Assembly: GCF_002836975.1 (NCBI RefSeq)
Contig: NZ_NIJK01000003.1
Location: forward strand, 1-64,000
From: Shewanella indica
GTDB lineage: Bacteria > Pseudomonadota > Gammaproteobacteria > Enterobacterales > Shewanellaceae
Direction: 5' to 3'
Length of the DNA stretch: 64,000 bases
A program made the translations under genes and the position numbers. This document shows positions 1-7,604 of the stretch, in pieces; within the stretch, counting starts at the first letter, position 1, and the number at the start of each line of letters is the position of its first letter. Under the pieces are notes generated by a model that worked only from the letters and a program-made list of their open reading frames with translations, was not told the DNA's origin and made no database searches.

Positions 1-47
1 CACGTGCGTTAAAAATGAGTAAAAACAAGTATCCCATTAAGCCTAAG

Positions 48-79
48 AAAAATGCCGTTCACACTAAGTGAACGGCATT
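48..79 (-). terminator. rho-independent terminator closing the small-ORF array
   Basis: Read on the minus strand, a perfect 12-bp stem (AATGCCGTTCAC with GTGAACGGCATT) with a 5-base loop runs into a T-rich tail (TTTTTC). It lies 3 bases after the stop codon of the last small ORF (83-145). This is the only minus-strand terminator seen in the array, so it would end a transcript running leftward through all the small ORFs. Confidence 0.7.
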
Positions 80-82
80 ACT

Positions 83-145
83 TTATGGCTGAACTTTTTC
101 TCTCCGAATAGCTCTGAATAAGTGAAGCGATTTTAACGGTTTCAT
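83..145 (-). CDS. small ORF, diverged copy at the left end of the array (20 aa)
   Basis: A 20-residue ORF starting MKPLKSLHLFR and ending REKVQP. Upstream is the strong ribosome-binding site GGGAG followed by three ATG codons in a row (151, 148, 145); spacing favours 145. It shares the (M)MK-x-LK opening, an LFR motif and an EKV motif with the main array peptides (522-1524), but the rest has diverged. Conservation of the ribosome-binding site and start across diverged copies is the best evidence that these ORFs are translated. It is basic, with no hydrophobic segment. A minus-strand terminator follows at once. Function unknown. Confidence 0.45.
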   Translation of the reverse strand: MKPLKSLHLFRAIRREKVQP

Positions 146-176
146 CATCATCTCCCTTTGGACTGAGCTACTGGAG

Positions 177-371
177 CTAGCGCCCAAGATCTTTGTCCCC
201 TGCATTTTTTAGGCAGTCCTTTGGACTGCCATTTTTATTCTCTATTTTCATGCTGTTTAGAGACTTGCCTTTAATCATGCTTGGCATGTCGCAGATAAAA
301 AATTTATCCACCAGGGAAACTTTTTCGTCAAAGCCGACTCTGAATTGCTGAACCTTTTTCAAGTGTTTCAT
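177..371 (-). CDS. small ORF, extended array copy (64 aa)
   Basis: It starts from the same GGGAGGTGATGATGAAACAC context as the main copies and opens MKHLKKV, followed by RVGF and EKVS. The codons that form the KFFC-stop of the other copies are changed here (KFFICD...), so the frame stays open for another ~38 codons through the region that forms a plus-strand terminator (212-236). The N-terminal half matches the family; the C-terminal half may be accidental read-through with no selection on it. Codons 371 and 374 are both ATG; 371 has the better spacing. Function unknown. Confidence 0.4.
   Translation of the reverse strand: MKHLKKVQQFRVGFDEKVSLVDKFFICDMPSMIKGKSLNSMKIENKNGSPKDCLKNAGDKDLGR
212..236 (+). 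terminator. plus-strand terminator of the diverged left unit
   Basis: GGCAGTCC and GGACTGCC form an 8-bp perfect stem around TTT, followed by ATTTTT. The stem sequence differs from the main units (GGCAGCCC/GGGTTGCC) while pairing and the T run are kept, which argues that termination on the plus strand is selected. Confidence 0.7.
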
Positions 372-521
372 CATCACCTCCCTTGGATGGGAGCCCGGCG
401 CTAGCGCAGCGGGTTTTCATTCTTTGCACGACTTTTTGTACGAATCAGTTTTGTACGACCTTGGATGGCAGCCCCTCGGGTTGCCATTTTTTTATCCCCG
501 CTTTTCAGGCGCAAACCAAGG

Positions 522-602
522 TCAGCAAAAAAATTTCTCTTTCCAGGAAACTTTTTCGGCAAAGCCGACTCTGAATAACAGAACCTTTTTCAAGTGTTTC
601 AT
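522..602 (-). CDS. array small ORF, copy 2 (26 aa)
   Basis: Twenty-six residues: opens MKHLKKVLLF, contains RVGFAEKVSW, ends KFFC. GGGAGG lies 5 bases before ATG 602 (a second in-frame ATG is at 605 but sits only 2 bases from the ribosome-binding site). The peptide is strongly basic and amphipathic, with one Trp and a terminal Cys. In the leader, CTCCC and GGGAG around ATTCAA can pair and would hide the ribosome-binding site. On the other strand, a terminator-ended RNA would be fully antisense to this start region. Function unknown. Confidence 0.5.
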   Translation of the reverse strand: MKHLKKVLLFRVGFAEKVSWKEKFFC

Positions 603-723
603 CATCACCTCCCTTGAATGGGAGCCCGGCGCTAGCGCAGCGGGTTTTCATTCTTTGCACGACTTTTGTACGAATTAGATTTGTACGACCTTATATGGCA
701 GCCCCTTGGGTTGCCATTTTTTT
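600..723 (+). ncRNA. candidate antisense/small RNA of the array (representative unit)
   Basis: Plus-strand segment in every unit: the complement of the small-ORF start and ribosome-binding site (TTTCATCATCACCTCCC), a CTCCC/GGGAG stem, a hairpin whose loop holds CTAGCGC, two direct TTTGTACGA repeats, and a GGCAGCCC/GGGTTGCC stem followed by seven T. The CTAGCGC and the terminator persist in the highly diverged flanking copies (about 178-236 and 1890-1952), as expected for a functional RNA. No convincing promoter was found, so the 5' end is a guess. Matching 3' ends fall near 236, 493, 723, 954, 1184, 1415, 1647 and 1952. Confidence 0.4.
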
Positions 724-751
724 ATCCCGGCTTTTCAGGCGCAAACCAAGG

Positions 752-832
752 TCAGCAAAAAAATTTCTCTTTCCAGGAAACTTTTTCGGCAAAGCCGACT
801 CTGAATAACAGAACCTTTTTCAAGTGTTTCAT
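752..832 (-). CDS. array small ORF, copy 3 (26 aa)
   Basis: Same 26-residue product as copy 2 (522-602): MKHLKKV start, RVGFAEKVSW core, KFFC end, behind GGGAGG with 5-base spacing. It belongs to the second unit of the array. Confidence 0.5.
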   Translation of the reverse strand: MKHLKKVLLFRVGFAEKVSWKEKFFC

Positions 833-982
833 CATCACCTCCCTTGAATGGGAGCCCGGCGCTAGCGCAGCGGGTTTTCATTCTTTGCACGACTTTTTGT
901 ACGAATCAGTTTTGTACGACCTTGGATGGCAGCCCCTCGGGTTGCCATTTTTTTATCCCCGCTTTTCAGGCGCAAACCAAGG

Positions 983-1063
983 TCAGCAAAAAAATTTCTC
1001 TTTCCAGGAAACTTTTTCGGCAAAGCCGACTCTGAATAACAGAACCTTTTTCAAGTGTTTCAT
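983..1063 (-). CDS. array small ORF, copy 4 (26 aa)
   Basis: Identical in product to copies 2 and 3, with the same GGGAGGTGATGATG start context. Its unit repeats unit 1 almost base for base, part of the 461-bp dimer duplication. Confidence 0.5.
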   Translation of the reverse strand: MKHLKKVLLFRVGFAEKVSWKEKFFC

Positions 1064-1212
1064 CATCACCTCCCTTGAATGGGAGCCCGGCGCTAGCGCA
1101 GCGGGTTTTCATTCTTTGCACGACTTTTGTACGAATTAGATTTGTACGACCTTATATGGCAGCCCCTTGGGTTGCCATTTTTTTATCCCGGCTTTTCAGG
1201 CGCAAACCAAGG

Positions 1213-1293
1213 TCAGCAAAAAAATTTCTCTTTCCAGGAAACTTTTTCGGCAAAGCCGACTCTGAGTAGCTGAACCTTTTTCAAGTGTTTCAT
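1213..1293 (-). CDS. array small ORF, copy 5 (26 aa)
   Basis: Differs from copies 2-4 by VQLLR instead of VLLFR; the RVGFAEKVSW core and KFFC end are the same. The start context is GGGATGGTGATGATG, a weaker ribosome-binding site. The opposite arm of the leader hairpin also carries a change (GGATGGGA), so GGGA/TCCC pairing over the site is kept. Confidence 0.45.
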   Translation of the reverse strand: MKHLKKVQLLRVGFAEKVSWKEKFFC

Positions 1294-1443
1294 CATCACC
1301 ATCCCTTGGATGGGAGCCCGGCGCTAGCGCAGCGGGTTTTCATTCTTTGCACGACTTTTGTACGAATTAGCTTTGTACGACCTTAGATGGCAGCCCCTTG
1401 GGTTGCCATTTTTTTATCCCGGCTTTTCAGGCGCAAACCAAGG

Positions 1444-1524
1444 TCAGCAAAAAAATTTCTCTTTCCAGGAAACTTTTTCGGCAAAGCCGACTCTGAGTAG
1501 CTGAACCTTTTTCAAGTGTTTCAT
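1444..1524 (-). CDS. array small ORF, copy 6 (26 aa)
   Basis: Same product as copy 5 (VQLLR variant) with the same GGGATGGTGATGATG start. It is the rightmost full copy of the main array; the unit beyond it is diverged. Confidence 0.45.
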   Translation of the reverse strand: MKHLKKVQLLRVGFAEKVSWKEKFFC

Positions 1525-1844
1525 CATCACCATCCCTTGGATGGGAGCCCGGCGCTAGCGCAGCGGGTTTTCATTCTTTGCACGACTTTTTGTACGAATT
1601 AGTTTTGTACGACCTTATATGGCAGCCCCTTGGGTTGCCATTTTTTTATCCTGCTGCTCAACTCACCCAGGTAAATAAATAGTTGATGCCAATATTGCCA
1701 TTCAAGAAAATGAAAAGACTGAGTCAAACTCACTGCAACATCATAATATGGCAGACTTTTCTGGAATCTACTGTTCGAAGTGAAACAAATAAAATGAATT
1801 ATTTTGCTTGGTGCGGGAACTCGCGGAAAAATCGGTAGTCAGAA

Positions 1845-1865
1845 TCAGTGAACCGAGTGTTTCAT
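1845..1865 (-). CDS. diverged or truncated array ORF at the right end
   Basis: GGGAGGATAATGATGAAACAC gives a well-placed start (ATG 1865), but the frame stops after six residues (MKHSVH). One frame over, a longer stretch with an FFREF motif resembles the LFR/REK pattern of the other copies, so this is probably a frameshifted copy. It is the first array member downstream of ubiT on the same strand; no minus-strand terminator lies between them. Confidence 0.25.
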   Translation of the reverse strand: MKHSVH

Positions 1866-1927
1866 CATTATCCTCCCTTCAAGATGGTTTCTAGCGCACC
1901 ATCCAGAGTTTAGATTGAACTCTGACA

Positions 1928-1952
1928 GCGACCCAAATGGGTCGCTTTTTTT
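1928..1952 (+). terminator. plus-strand terminator facing ubiT
   Basis: GCGACCC-AAAT-GGGTCGC followed by seven T. It is the diverged terminator of the rightmost array unit; a second hairpin (CAGAGTT with AACTCTG, around 1905-1925) precedes it. It would stop plus-strand transcription before it runs antisense into ubiT. There is no T run on the minus strand, so it does not obviously terminate ubiT. Confidence 0.75.
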
Positions 1953-1973
1953 ATGTCTCTATTTTACTGCTTG

Positions 1974-2492
1974 TCAGGCCCATTGAGGCGATGCTTGTGA
2001 ACTTTGCAGAAGCGTGGTCAGCATATTAGCCAATTTATCCAGCGCTAGTTTTAACCCCTTTGGCATACTTTGAACATCTATGCCAAGCAGCAAGTTTTTA
2101 ACCTCGAGTCCCAATTCGGTATCGCCTTCTATACTCAGTCGGCGCTGGAAGAATAGAGTGTCCGGATCCTCTTTGGCGGCTGCCACCAGCAAGAGTTCGG
2201 CGCTATTGGCACTGAAAGTGACTTCCGGAGCCGTAAAAGGTCGCACCTTGAAGCCCTGTTTGAAGCTGACTTCAAATGCCAATTCCATATCCTCGACCCG
2301 GACGCCAACCCATTGGTCTTCAAGAAAATCCAACTCGCCATCCTGAACCTGCTCGCTAAGCAATACCGCCAACAACTGTTGCAGTACACCCGCCTTGATA
2401 GTGAAAGGAACCAAATTCAGCGGTTTCCCGGCCAACTTGGGAGCCAGGGTGAGAATATCGCGCGCCGCCTTGGCGGCTAAAGCCGTGCGCAT
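1974..2492 (-). CDS. ubiT: UbiT, SCP2-domain factor for O2-independent ubiquinone synthesis
   Basis: 172 aa, the length of E. coli UbiT (YhbT). One SCP2 (sterol carrier) lipid-binding domain fills the protein; hallmark stretches include DGELDFLEDQW, FSANSAELL, the DPDTLFFQRRLSIEGDTELG block near residue 110, and an EVKNLL segment. UbiT is the lipid-binding accessory factor of anaerobic ubiquinone biosynthesis, working with the UbiU-UbiV hydroxylase. It is divergent from ubiU, with a 140-bp shared control region. AGGAG lies 9 bases before the ATG. The tandem small-ORF array follows on the same strand. Confidence 0.93.
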   Translation of the reverse strand: MRTALAAKAARDILTLAPKLAGKPLNLVPFTIKAGVLQQLLAVLLSEQVQDGELDFLEDQWVGVRVEDMELAFEVSFKQGFKVRPFTAPEVTFSANSAELLLVAAAKEDPDTLFFQRRLSIEGDTELGLEVKNLLLGIDVQSMPKGLKLALDKLANMLTTLLQSSQASPQWA

Positions 2493-2557
2493 CTTGAGTT
2501 ACTCCTGATAAAAAAGCCCAAACTCTGGCAGTCTAACTAAGTTTTATGGTTATAAAC

Positions 2558-2571
2558 CTGTTTTATATCAA
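2558..2571. promoter_or_regulatory. possible FNR/EtrA site between ubiT and ubiU
   Basis: CTGTT-TTAT-ATCAA matches 8 of 10 defined positions of the FNR consensus TTGAT-N4-ATCAA. It lies 61 bp before the ubiU start in the shared ubiT/ubiU control region. Oxygen-sensing control would suit the anaerobic role of UbiTUV. Only one half-site is perfect, so this is a suggestion. Confidence 0.4.
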
Positions 2572-2632
2572 CTCTATGAGATCCAAAGGTCGATAAACTG
2601 CTGCTTTGTTTGCAATTAGGGAGAAAGTTAAC

Positions 2633-3634
2633 ATGGAACTCCTGTGTCCGGCCGGGAACTTGGCTTCACTCAAGGCCGCTCTCAACGCCGGCGCCGATGC
2701 CCTCTATCTGGGGTTGAAAGACGATACCAACGCCCGCTCATTTGCCGGGTTGAACTTCACACCGACCAAGCTGCAACAGGCAGCCAAAGAAGTAAAGTCA
2801 CAAGGGCGCAAACTGTATCTGACTATTAATACCTTTCCGCAGCCGGGTGAAGAGAAACGCTGGTATCAAGCCGTCGATCTGGCCGCCAACACAGATATTG
2901 ATGGGCTGATCATGGCCGATCTGTCGCTGCTGGATTATGCCCATAATCACTACCCTCACCTGCCGTTGCATTTGTCGGTACAAGCCAGCGCCACCAATAT
3001 CGGCGCCTTGTCGCTCTATAAGCGTGAATTCAACATTGAGCGCGCCGTACTTCCCAGAGTGCTTTCCATCAAGCAGGTCAAGGATCTCGCCAAAGCCAGC
3101 CCGGTTGACCTGGAAGTGTTCGCCTTCGGCAGTCTATGCATTATGGCCGAAGGACGCTGTCAATTATCTTCTTATGTGACCGGGGAATCTCCCAACTCAG
3201 GAGGTTCCTGCTCACCGGCAAAACATGTGCGCTGGCAGGAAAATCAGGGCTGTCGCCAGACCCGTCTCAACGAAGTCTTGATTGACAGCTCGGGGTTGAA
3301 TGAACAGATGGGCTACCCTGTGGTATGTAAGGGACGATATCTGACCGAAGAAGACAGCCAGCCAGGCTTTTTGCTGGAATCCCCCACCAGCCTCAATACT
3401 TTGGACTTACTGCCGGAACTGGCTCAGGCTGGCATAGTGTCACTCAAAATTGAAGGTCGCCAACGCAGCCCCGCCTATGTGGAACAAGTTACCCGGGTTT
3501 GGCGCCAGGCACTGGACACCTATCAGAATGCGCCTGAGCGGTTCCAATCCAAACCAGAATGGCATGCCGCACTGGCCAAAGTATCCGAGGGACAAACCAC
3601 TACGCTGGGTGCCTACGAGCGCAGCTGGCAATAG
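2633..3634 (+). CDS. ubiU: UbiU, peptidase-U32-family subunit of the anaerobic ubiquinone hydroxylase
   Basis: 333 aa (E. coli 331). With UbiV it forms the iron-sulfur complex that hydroxylates ubiquinone precursors without O2. The protein opens MELLCPAGN, the usual start of U32-family proteins, and keeps the cysteines expected to hold a [4Fe-4S] cluster: [12 protein letters not shown] near residues 170-180, GGSCSPAK near 195, and VVCKGRY near 233. An upstream in-frame ATG (2606) would add nine residues; ATG 2633, behind GGGAGAAAGTTAAC, matches the family start. ubiV follows after 10 bp in the same operon. Confidence 0.95.
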   Translation: MELLCPAGNLASLKAALNAGADALYLGLKDDTNARSFAGLNFTPTKLQQAAKEVKSQGRKLYLTINTFPQPGEEKRWYQAVDLAANTDIDGLIMADLSLLDYAHNHYPHLPLHLSVQASATNIGALSLYKREFNIERAVLPRVLSIKQVKDLAKASPVDLEVFAFGSLCIMAEGRCQLSSYVTGESPNSGGSCSPAKHVRWQENQGCRQTRLNEVLIDSSGLNEQMGYPVVCKGRYLTEEDSQPGFLLESPTSLNTLDLLPELAQAGIVSLKIEGRQRSPAYVEQVTRVWRQALDTYQNAPERFQSKPEWHAALAKVSEGQTTTLGAYERSWQ

Positions 3635-3644
3635 GAAGTTTTCT

Positions 3645-4505
3645 ATGAATATTTCTCTTGGCCCGCTGCTTTATTGCTGGCCTAAAGCACAGGTACAAGC
3701 CTTTTACCGTGAAGTAGCAGACAGCACTATTCCACTAATTTATCTGGGAGAAGCCGTTTGCAGCCGCCGCAGGCAGATGAAGTTTGCCGATTATCTGGCC
3801 CTGGCCCATGAACTCAAAGACGCCGGTAAACAGATCGTACTGTCAACCTTGGCCTTGATAGAAGCACAATCCGAGCTTAAAGAGCTTAAGAAACAACTTG
3901 ATAATGGCGAATTTATGGTTGAAGCCAACGATATGGCCGCCGTAGGTATGGCGCGAGAACAGGGACTGCCCTTTGTCTGTGGCGCCAGTATCAATAACTA
4001 CAACAGAGCCAGCCTGGACAAACTGCACCAATGGGGCATGCAGCGCTTTGTGATGCCCATTGAGCTGTCAAAGACTTGGCTACAGAAAGTCACTACTCCC
4101 GCACCAAGCTTTGAAGTCGAGTTATTGGGCTATGGTTATCTGCCCTTGGCCCACTCGGCCCGCTGTTTCACAGCCCGCCATCGGGGACTGGCGAAAGATG
4201 ACTGTCAGACAATATGCATCCAGCACCCCAAAGGCCTGGTCGCACAAACCCAGGAGCAACAGCCGCTATTGCGACTCAACGGTATCCAGACTCAATCGGC
4301 AGGCCGCTGCGATCTCAGACGGGATATTCCAGAAATGAAACGCTTGGGCGTTGACTGGTTCAGGGTATCACCCGATGGCCATGATTCTATCGCTCTGGCG
4401 GAATCTTTACGGCAAGATGCAGGGAGTGAAGTCGACGCCGAAACGAGCAATGAAGCCTGTAATGGATACTGGCACGGCGCGCCAGGCATGGTCTATAGAC
4501 GTTAA
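3645..4505 (+). CDS. ubiV: UbiV, partner subunit of UbiU
   Basis: 286 aa (E. coli 292). The iron-sulfur cysteines are visible: Cys39 (GEAVCSRRR) and the ARCFTARH...DDCQTIC cluster near residues 180-197, the same spacing as in E. coli UbiV. The open frame extends far upstream inside ubiU, but ATG 3645, 10 bp after the ubiU stop, gives the family N terminus ([14 protein letters not shown]). UbiU and UbiV act as a heterodimer in O2-independent hydroxylation in ubiquinone synthesis. The gene converges on the DUF998 gene 33 bp downstream. Confidence 0.94.
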   Translation: MNISLGPLLYCWPKAQVQAFYREVADSTIPLIYLGEAVCSRRRQMKFADYLALAHELKDAGKQIVLSTLALIEAQSELKELKKQLDNGEFMVEANDMAAVGMAREQGLPFVCGASINNYNRASLDKLHQWGMQRFVMPIELSKTWLQKVTTPAPSFEVELLGYGYLPLAHSARCFTARHRGLAKDDCQTICIQHPKGLVAQTQEQQPLLRLNGIQTQSAGRCDLRRDIPEMKRLGVDWFRVSPDGHDSIALAESLRQDAGSEVDAETSNEACNGYWHGAPGMVYRR

Positions 4506-4538
4506 ATCAAAATCTTACGCAAGCTCGTGTTTGGGCTT

Positions 4539-5246
4539 TTAATATGGATGTTCAACAGGCTCCTGTTCATCGGGAGCCTCTTTTGTACACAGCAGCAAAC
4601 ACAGGACCCAGAGCATAAAACTGCCGAGTCCCAGCCATACGAGCACCGCCGGCAACCAAAAGTCGGGGCGCGGTAATTGCAGCACCAACTCATAGTAAAA
4701 AGGATTGTCTCCCTCGGTAATACCAAGTTCCAGATATGGCAAAAACAGAAAAGCGCCCAAACTGATGCCGCTGATAAGCGCCGGGATTAAGGTCCATAAG
4801 GTGGCCGCGACAAAGGGGCGTTGTACTAGATAAATTAGATAGCAACCTACGCTGATACAGCCAAAGATGAAAAACCACTTCAACATCATAGTGTGGAGAT
4901 GATAGACATTGACCGGAAATAAGCCCACCCCGGCGAGCGCCATACAGGTCAGAGTCAAACTGAGATAAAGAAGATGACCACTCAATTGGCGAGATAGCTG
5001 CAGGATAAACAACCAGCAGAGTACCAAACTCAGGCTGCCAAAGAACAGACCACCATTAAGAACCACTGCCAAAGATGAATGACCATAACTGCCCAATTCA
5101 CTCAAACTGTGATTGAGTAAACTGAAGCCCCGGCCATCGCCACTCTGATAGCCCAAGATAACCAACCCCAGGCCCAGCAGCAGTCCAAAGAGTCCCAGCA
5201 AACCAAAGCTCAACGCCATTCTTGCCAGTCTCTGTCTTCTTAACAT
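4539..5246 (-). CDS. DUF998 family membrane protein
   Basis: 235 aa with about six hydrophobic segments, starting MLRRQRLARMALSF with a basic cap before the first membrane helix. The NHSLSELGSYGHS motif near residue 45 is typical of the DUF998 family, whose function is not known. The C-terminal tail is acidic (KEAPDEQEPVEHPY). It is transcribed alone, convergent with ubiUV, with a long upstream gap shared with the chemoreceptor gene. The fold assignment is good; no role can be given. Confidence 0.8.
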   Translation of the reverse strand: MLRRQRLARMALSFGLLGLFGLLLGLGLVILGYQSGDGRGFSLLNHSLSELGSYGHSSLAVVLNGGLFFGSLSLVLCWLFILQLSRQLSGHLLYLSLTLTCMALAGVGLFPVNVYHLHTMMLKWFFIFGCISVGCYLIYLVQRPFVAATLWTLIPALISGISLGAFLFLPYLELGITEGDNPFYYELVLQLPRPDFWLPAVLVWLGLGSFMLWVLCLLLCTKEAPDEQEPVEHPY

Positions 5247-5770
5247 GCCAGTGTTTGCCCCGGATTAGGTTTCTGCAGTCTAACTTACATGCTCCAGATT
5301 TTTTTTAAAGTCCGGGCAAGGTCTTTTTGCGTTACTGATCGCTTATTTACCCGAGTTTAAACAACAAAAGTCGCTCCCGGTCGAATTATTGCATTTTGGC
5401 ACCAGAGTATAGATTCCGGTTCGTTGGCCCCTGGCTTATTCAGCAACTAATTGATGATATTGATTCTAATCGTCAAGATGATGACAGCCACGGAAATTGA
5501 CATGGCTTGTCCAAGGGCAAAAAAGCGCCAGCAGATTCCACTGTAGCCAGCCGATAGCCAGTTTATTTATAGCGTTTTATCCCGGCCAAAACACTGACCA
5601 CAGAGTTTTACAATTAGTATTCATATCAATGATATGCAAATACTGGTTCCTAAAAGATTTGTCAAAAAAGCCCTCACCCCAATAACCACAAAAATGTTAT
5701 GCTTATCACACTTAAAACGATAATAAGGCCTGAATCAACATAGGGCCACTAACTCTGAGCCGGAATAAAG
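5247..5770. other. 524-bp intergenic region with no gene recognised
   Basis: Divergent control region of the DUF998 gene and the Aer-like receptor. TTGAT-TCTA-ATCGT at 5460-5473 matches 8 of 10 positions of an FNR-type site and could link the receptor to oxygen, but evidence is weak. A 62-codon open frame at 5497-5685 has no ribosome-binding site or recognisable family and is not called. Confidence 0.4.
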
Positions 5771-7315
5771 ATGTCCACAAGGAATTCCACCACTACAGAC
5801 AGGGAAGTCTGTCTGCAATCCACCGATGAACTCATTTCCACCACAGATCTTCGCGGCGTTATCACTTACGTCAACCCTGCCTTTGCCAAGATCTCGGGTT
5901 TCTCTGAAGTCGAGCTATTGGGCCACAGCCACAACATGGTTCGCCATCCCGACATGCCCAAGGCGGCCTTTGCCGAAATGTGGCAGTGCCTCAAGGCTGG
6001 CCAATCCTGGCGGGGATTGGTCAAAAACCGTTGTAAGGATGGTGGTTTTTACTGGGTCGATGCTTTTGTTTCCCCCATCTTTGAACAGGGAAAAATCATT
6101 GGTTATCAATCCGTCAGGGTTAAGCCCAGCCAAGAGACTGTTAAGCGGGCCATCAAAGTTTACCGCCGTCTGAACCAAGGGAAAGAAGTCAAAGATCCAC
6201 TGACGCTGACACAAAAACGCTTGCTTTCAGCACTGATGGCTGGGGCTGGTCTGCTGCTCTGTGGTTATATTTGGGGATGGGGAGTGATGTTGGCCGGGGC
6301 CATATTGATGGCGCTCAATCTGGCAATCTTCTATGACGAAGCCTTTCGTATTCCCGCCCGACTGATGACACTCAAGCAAGAGTACGACTCTATCAGTCGC
6401 TTCATCTATGCCGGGCAAGACACCTCATCTGTGCTCGAATTCCAGTTACAACGTAAAGCTGCCATGCTTCAAGGCGTATTGGGCAGGACTCAGGATCAAG
6501 CTCTGAAAACCAATGATATTGCCGCTCAGTTGGTGGTAGCCACCGAGCAGGCCAGAGTCGGCATGGATCTGGAGCAGCAACAGATGCATCAAATTGCCAG
6601 CGCTATCGAAGAGTTGCACGCCACTATCAGTGAGGTAGCCGACAATACTCAGGCTACTTCTGGCCGTATAGATGAGGCTTATGGCCTCTGTCGTCAAAGC
6701 CGGGATGTGATGCATCAGAACAGCAAACATATTCTCCACCTAGCCGATGATGTTGCCAGGGCGGCTTCCAATGCCAAGCATCTGAACGATGAAGCTCAGC
6801 AAGTTGCCAATGCCATGTCGGAAATCGATGCCATTGCCGATCAAACCAACTTGCTGGCCCTCAATGCAGCCATAGAAGCAGCCAGAGCCGGTGAACAGGG
6901 ACGCGGCTTTGCCGTGGTCGCCGACGAGGTCAGAGCCTTGTCGGCTCGAACCCAAGAGTCCACCAAAAGCATTTCTGCCAGCATAGAGACTATGTTCAGC
7001 ATGCTGACCAAGTGGGCCACTGAGATGGAAGCCAGTAGACAACAAGCACAGAAATGTGCAACCGAAGCATTATCGGCAGTAGAGTCCATCAACACAGTTA
7101 ACCAGGGAATGAGTGAAATACACGATCTCGCCAGACAAAATGCCGTGGCAGCCACCCAGCAGGGGCAAGTGGTACAGGAAATAGCAAGTGGCATCCAGAT
7201 GATTCATGGCGCCACCCGTGACAACGTTTCTGCCCTAGGTCAAGTAGAGCAAGCCGTATTGCAATTAAAGGCCAGTGCCGACAGGTCATTGAATCTGAGA
7301 CAAACCTTCGGTTAA
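5771..7315 (+). CDS. Aer-like PAS-domain methyl-accepting chemotaxis protein
   Basis: 514 aa. An N-terminal PAS domain (about 15-125) holds the Aer signature [21 protein letters not shown] and [13 protein letters not shown]; in E. coli Aer this domain binds FAD and senses redox state. A hydrophobic hairpin follows (about 150-185), then a cytoplasmic MA signalling domain whose tip carries [20 protein letters not shown] and [15 protein letters not shown]. No periplasmic sensory loop is seen, so sensing should be intracellular energy or oxygen taxis via CheA/CheW. Monocistronic. Which redox cue it reads is inferred from the family. Confidence 0.9.
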   Translation: MSTRNSTTTDREVCLQSTDELISTTDLRGVITYVNPAFAKISGFSEVELLGHSHNMVRHPDMPKAAFAEMWQCLKAGQSWRGLVKNRCKDGGFYWVDAFVSPIFEQGKIIGYQSVRVKPSQETVKRAIKVYRRLNQGKEVKDPLTLTQKRLLSALMAGAGLLLCGYIWGWGVMLAGAILMALNLAIFYDEAFRIPARLMTLKQEYDSISRFIYAGQDTSSVLEFQLQRKAAMLQGVLGRTQDQALKTNDIAAQLVVATEQARVGMDLEQQQMHQIASAIEELHATISEVADNTQATSGRIDEAYGLCRQSRDVMHQNSKHILHLADDVARAASNAKHLNDEAQQVANAMSEIDAIADQTNLLALNAAIEAARAGEQGRGFAVVADEVRALSARTQESTKSISASIETMFSMLTKWATEMEASRQQAQKCATEALSAVESINTVNQGMSEIHDLARQNAVAATQQGQVVQEIASGIQMIHGATRDNVSALGQVEQAVLQLKASADRSLNLRQTFG

Positions 7316-7478
7316 GGATCAATCCTGGACTTGACTCGAGCAACAATTATTTAACCATTTATTTTTGAAGACATTTTTATTAGGAACTGCTCAAACAATA
7401 ATTACGCAAAGACTGCTAATAACTATGCTGTTGTGATCAAAGAGACAGAACTGACAGCGAATGAATTTACATAGCCGC

Positions 7479-7506
7479 ATTAAGGGGGTAATCTTGCCCC
7501 CTTAAT
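7479..7506. repeat. inverted repeat after the chemoreceptor gene
   Basis: ATTAAGGGGG and CCCCCTTAAT form a perfect 10-bp stem with an 8-base loop. There is no proper T run, so it may be a weak terminator or an RNA structure in the leader of the next gene. Confidence 0.5.
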
Positions 7507-7604
7507 TCTGGGGCTGGCTGAATGAAAATGCATCCAAAGCCAATATTGCCCCTGGCGAGTAACTTTTTACTCATTCATTAGTGTAAATTCAGGGTGTAAC
7601 AAAC

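Larger units (their letters stand above)
384..1640. repeat. tandem array of 230-231 bp units, with 461-bp dimers
   Basis: Terminator hairpins recur at 467-485, 697-715, 928-946, 1158-1176, 1389-1407 and 1621-1639, giving periods of 230, 231, 230, 231 and 232 bp. Units 1 and 3 share one variant (ACGAATCAGTTTTG, CTCGGG loop) and units 2 and 4 share another (ACGAATTAGATTTG, CTTGGG loop), so a two-unit block of about 461 bp was duplicated recently. Units 5 and 6 differ slightly in the ribosome-binding site (GGGATGG). Diverged relatives flank the array (83-236 and 1845-1952). There are no unique spacers between units, so it is not a CRISPR array, and there is no transposase. Confidence 0.95.

Noticed and set aside
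383..1269. Plus-strand open frames of 63-157 codons in the tandem repeats
   Set aside because: They run through hairpins and terminators, have no ribosome-binding sites, and exist only because the repeat period keeps frames open. The minus-strand ORFs have the strong start signals.
384..1640. CRISPR array
   Set aside because: Units of 230 bp repeat as a whole with no unique spacers, and no cas gene is in the window.
384..1640. Insertion sequence or MITE array
   Set aside because: No transposase, no terminal inverted repeats and no target duplications; the periodic direct structure fits tandem amplification.
5497..5685. 62-codon frame before the chemoreceptor gene
   Set aside because: No ribosome-binding site and no recognisable protein features.
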